From JBBIWA01 sp037439425 (lineage in GTDB: Bacteria; Acidobacteriota; Blastocatellia; RBC074), in NCBI GenBank assembly GCA_037439425.1, contig JBBIWA010000064.1, forward strand, positions 1 to 34,665: a stretch of 34,665 nucleotides of DNA, given 5' to 3'. The position numbers were made by a program, and so were the translations under genes. Every line of letters starts with the position of its first letter. Positions within the stretch are counted from its first letter, which is position 1. Below are positions 32,377 through 34,665 of the stretch, one piece after another. The notes under the pieces are model-generated. The model ran no database searches, had not been told where the DNA came from, and worked only from the letters and a program-made list of their open reading frames with translations.

Positions 32377-33606
32377 CTACGCCTGCGCTGAAGTGCTGAT
32401 CAGCGAGCGGATCTCTTCCTCGCTCAGCACAAATGAACTCTCTTTGGCGCGCGTAAGGATGAGATCAACCAGTTCGTCCGTTGGCGTGATGCCGCGCTTT
32501 TCGAGCCAGTAGCTGACATTCGACCTCCCGCTCATATAGCCGATTTCGATCTGCTGCTCAGATCCGAACAGGTGCGCTGGCACACCGGAATAGACGGCAT
32601 CGGCCAGCTCCAGATCATTCTTCTTGAGGGCTTTGATGACGGCGGCGGCATGCACCCCGGTCGCGGTGCGGAAGGCATCGCGGCCAAAGACCGGATAGTT
32701 GTGCGGGATCGGCACCCGGCAGGCTTCGCTCACCGTTTCGCAGTACTCTTTCAGCTGCGAGAGATCCCGCTGGATCCAGCCCATCAGTTGCAAATTGACC
32801 AGCAACAAATCCATCGGCGTATTGCCCACGCGCTCGCCTATCGCAAGCGCCGCGCCGTGCAACCGATGTGCGCCCGCTCCTGCTGCGGCAATCGCGTTGA
32901 TCACAGCCAGGCCACGGTCGCAGTGGCCGTGCCAGTCGATCTTCACATCCTCCCCTGTGGCCGCGATCACTTCGCGTACGTAAGTGATCAATGCGCGCGC
33001 GCCATCGGGCGTCGCATGGCCGACCGTGTCGCAAACGCAAACGCGTTTGGCCCCACAGTTGATCGCCGTAGTGAAGAGCTTGCCGATCGTCTCCGGATCA
33101 GTGCGCGTGGTGTCTTCAGTGACATACATCACGGGCAGCCCGTGCTCGACGGCAAAGGTGACAGCCTCTTCAGTGAGGCGCAGCAGATGATCGAGCGTCC
33201 AGTCTTCAGCATAACGGCGAATCGGCGAGGAGCCGATGAAAGTGCAGGCCTCTATCGGCAGGCCAACCCGCTCGGAGATGTCAATGATCGGTTGGATATC
33301 GTTGCGGTGTGTGCGCGCGGCGCAGTTTGGGCGAATCTTGAGCCTTCCATCCACAATCTCACGTGCCAGCCGCTCAACATCTGCGGCGGCGCGCGGCCCA
33401 GCTCCTGGCAATCCAATGTCGGCGGTGTCAATCCCCAGCGCATCCATCAGATGCAGAATGCGCAGCTTGGCCTCAATCGGTGGATCGGTCACCGAAGGCG
33501 ATTGTAGCCCGTCACGCAAAGTCTCATCATCGAATTCGATCCGCTGCGCTGGCGCTTGGGCCGTCGCTCCCACTTTGTTCCAATCGTAGATTAGTGACTC
33601 TCGCAT
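32377..33606 (-). CDS. LeuA-like DRE-TIM acyltransferase (2-isopropylmalate synthase family)
   Basis: A 409-residue member of the HMGL-like family that condenses acetyl-CoA with a 2-oxo acid. DDETLRDGLQSPSV (R31, D32) is the DRE-TIM signature. CDTVGHATPDG, DWHGHCDRGLAVINA and ALAIGERVGNTPMD follow. A C-terminal communication region is present, but not the regulatory LeuA dimer domain (about 120 aa) of leucine-inhibited isopropylmalate synthases. It may be an isopropylmalate, citramalate or homocitrate synthase; the sequence does not decide. The start at 33606 follows a GAGGTG site. No leu or lys genes are nearby. Confidence 0.85.
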   Translation of the reverse strand: MRESLIYDWNKVGATAQAPAQRIEFDDETLRDGLQSPSVTDPPIEAKLRILHLMDALGIDTADIGLPGAGPRAAADVERLAREIVDGRLKIRPNCAARTHRNDIQPIIDISERVGLPIEACTFIGSSPIRRYAEDWTLDHLLRLTEEAVTFAVEHGLPVMYVTEDTTRTDPETIGKLFTTAINCGAKRVCVCDTVGHATPDGARALITYVREVIAATGEDVKIDWHGHCDRGLAVINAIAAAGAGAHRLHGAALAIGERVGNTPMDLLLVNLQLMGWIQRDLSQLKEYCETVSEACRVPIPHNYPVFGRDAFRTATGVHAAAVIKALKKNDLELADAVYSGVPAHLFGSEQQIEIGYMSGRSNVSYWLEKRGITPTDELVDLILTRAKESSFVLSEEEIRSLISTSAQA

Positions 33607-33704
33607 ACTCTTCACCTCGCTTGCCCTGGCTTTGACTCGATTACACCCCTTGAGGGCTTCTCTGTCAAGGAGAGCAGCAATTCCCGCTCAAACCAAAACG
33701 CAAG

Positions 33705-34665
33705 CCCCGAGTGTGCCGCTTGTGTACCTCACTGAGTCAGATGGCGCACTGATCGCGGAATATCTTAGACCATAGCGACAGCAAACGGTCGCTGCCGAGC
33801 TTCGACCTGTTTGGTTGCCCCCGAGTGGGCTCTGGTACCGCTGATTGAAACGTGAGCCGCTTCGTCGTCATCTTTCTACGCTCGCTGCGGAGCGGAGCCT
33901 CGTCTGATTAAGAACTGTTGGGTTCTCTGCTCAAATGATACACCAACAATACCTCGAGAGCTCTCCACGATGAGGTTGGAAAGACCTACCCACAAGACCG
34001 TCCACAAGGAGGGCCGCGATTGGCCTTCAGGAGACTTATGATAGAGCCGAGCAGCGCGCCCTCAACACCTAGTGGGCTAAACACGCCAACCCACCGAAGC
34101 AGGTAAAAGACCGGCGAGAGCCTGCGGCATCACCGTTACCCCAATTTTTGAAAGAAAGATACCCACCGAGAGCAGGTAAAAGACCAGTGAGAGCTTGGAG
34201 CTGGGAAGTGACCATAATTTTGTTCCCCTTCATAGCCGTCCTTCTTGTGGACTTTGAACTAAAGGCCTCTCGATTCGAGAACGTGGAAGCCTGATGATCT
34301 GAGCCGCCTTCTCTCGGGTCACTTCCAAGTGCGGTCAGCCACGAGCCGTGATAGATCAGCTTACGCTGTGGAGTTTCACGTTTGTGGCTAATGAGATGCC
34401 ACGGCCTTTTGAGATGCTACGGCCTGGCGCCGTGGAGTTTCACGTTTGTGGCTACACACAGGGGCAGGATCATTTTGAGAGATGCCACGGCCTGGCGCCG
34501 TGGAGTTTCACGTTTGTGGCTAACATCAACGTCTTCTCCTAAACGCTCTCAATTCGCGGTTACAGTAGCCAGGATCGTGAGACTCCTCTTTGAATTTCGG
34601 ATTGCGAATTGCGAATTGCGAATTTGGTAGCAAGGATCGTGAGACTCCACTTTGAATTTCGGATT
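33705..34665 (-). repeat. Right arm of the long inverted repeat, cut by the window edge
   Basis: The reverse complement of 6922-7867, with checkpoints listed for the left arm. The similarity starts at 33705 with CCCCGAGTGTGC and continues to the last base. Near the edge it carries repeated TTGCGAATT/ATTTCGGATT words. No coding gene is recognised; frames that are open in one arm are broken in the other. Confidence 0.9.
34368..34522 (-). repeat. Tandem hairpin-bearing units in the right arm
   Basis: GTGGAGTTTCACGTTTGTGG followed by CTA occurs three times, at 34368, 34432 and 34500. The segments between contain CCACGGCC or CTACGGCC ... GGCGCCGTGG palindromes. Units are 64 and 68 bp. They are the inverse of the units at 7054-7210, but have changed in number and spacing, as expected for tandem repeats. 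Confidence 0.85.

Noticed and set aside
32572..33507. 311-aa plus-strand frame
   Set aside because: Antisense to the LeuA-like gene. Long antisense frames are expected from its codon bias.

Overview
The window looks like chromosomal DNA of an Acidobacteriota bacterium, possibly Blastocatellia. The best clue is the TIGR03437-type C-terminal domain ('Solibacter' family) on the secreted protein at 27065-29299. Many exported hydrolases and abundant small hairpin repeats fit that guess. No rRNA or marker phylogeny was available, so the assignment is inference.

Region 1 (1-2.9 kb) is an integron remnant. Reading leftwards from a truncated integrase gene (intI N-terminus, 2696-2830, + strand), three cassettes lie on the minus strand: a DUF457/YdjM-type membrane protein that appears to start at CTG (1983-2555), a small protein with a caspase-like His/Cys dyad (1234-1776), and an antibiotic-biosynthesis-monooxygenase (ABM) protein (779-1072). 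Two complete attC sites (1968-2029 and 1123-1204) separate them. The third attC is cut right after its first core box by a broken IS110-family element (328 to about 759), as in the IS1111-attC type of insertion.

Region 2 (3-6.5 kb) holds an unknown 228-aa protein, a SplB-like radical SAM protein with an expanded cysteine motif, a Tat-exported PLP enzyme and a NIPSNAP protein.

Region 3 (about 6.9-34.7 kb) is bracketed by two long inverted repeats, 6922-7867 and 33705-34665. They are roughly 0.95 kb, close to 90% identical by eye and non-coding. Between them lie 25.8 kb of apparently ordinary chromosomal genes: an ECF sigma factor with two small membrane proteins; yraN; a three-gene set for exported proteins (ChaN-like, amidohydrolase, alpha/beta hydrolase); an exported D-aminoacylase-like enzyme; ispG (isoprenoid synthesis); divergent fliG and fliN (flagellar switch) without other flagellar genes; gap (glycolysis); tRNA-Gly(CCC); a glycerophosphodiesterase; a membrane HD-GYP/GAF/GGDEF cyclic-di-GMP protein; a DUF374 acyltransferase; a cytochrome c/copper monooxygenase/TIGR03437 fusion; an exported epoxide-hydrolase-like protein; a 57-aa protein abutting an M20 peptidase; and a LeuA-like DRE-TIM enzyme.

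Intergenic DNA is rich in small repeats: a 123-bp MITE-like element with 13-bp perfect terminal inverted repeats (11091-11213), a three-hairpin dispersed element (20970-21075, 30611-30714, partial 23259-23303), several direct duplications about 75 bp apart, and perfect hairpins. No CRISPR array, prophage or rRNA was seen.
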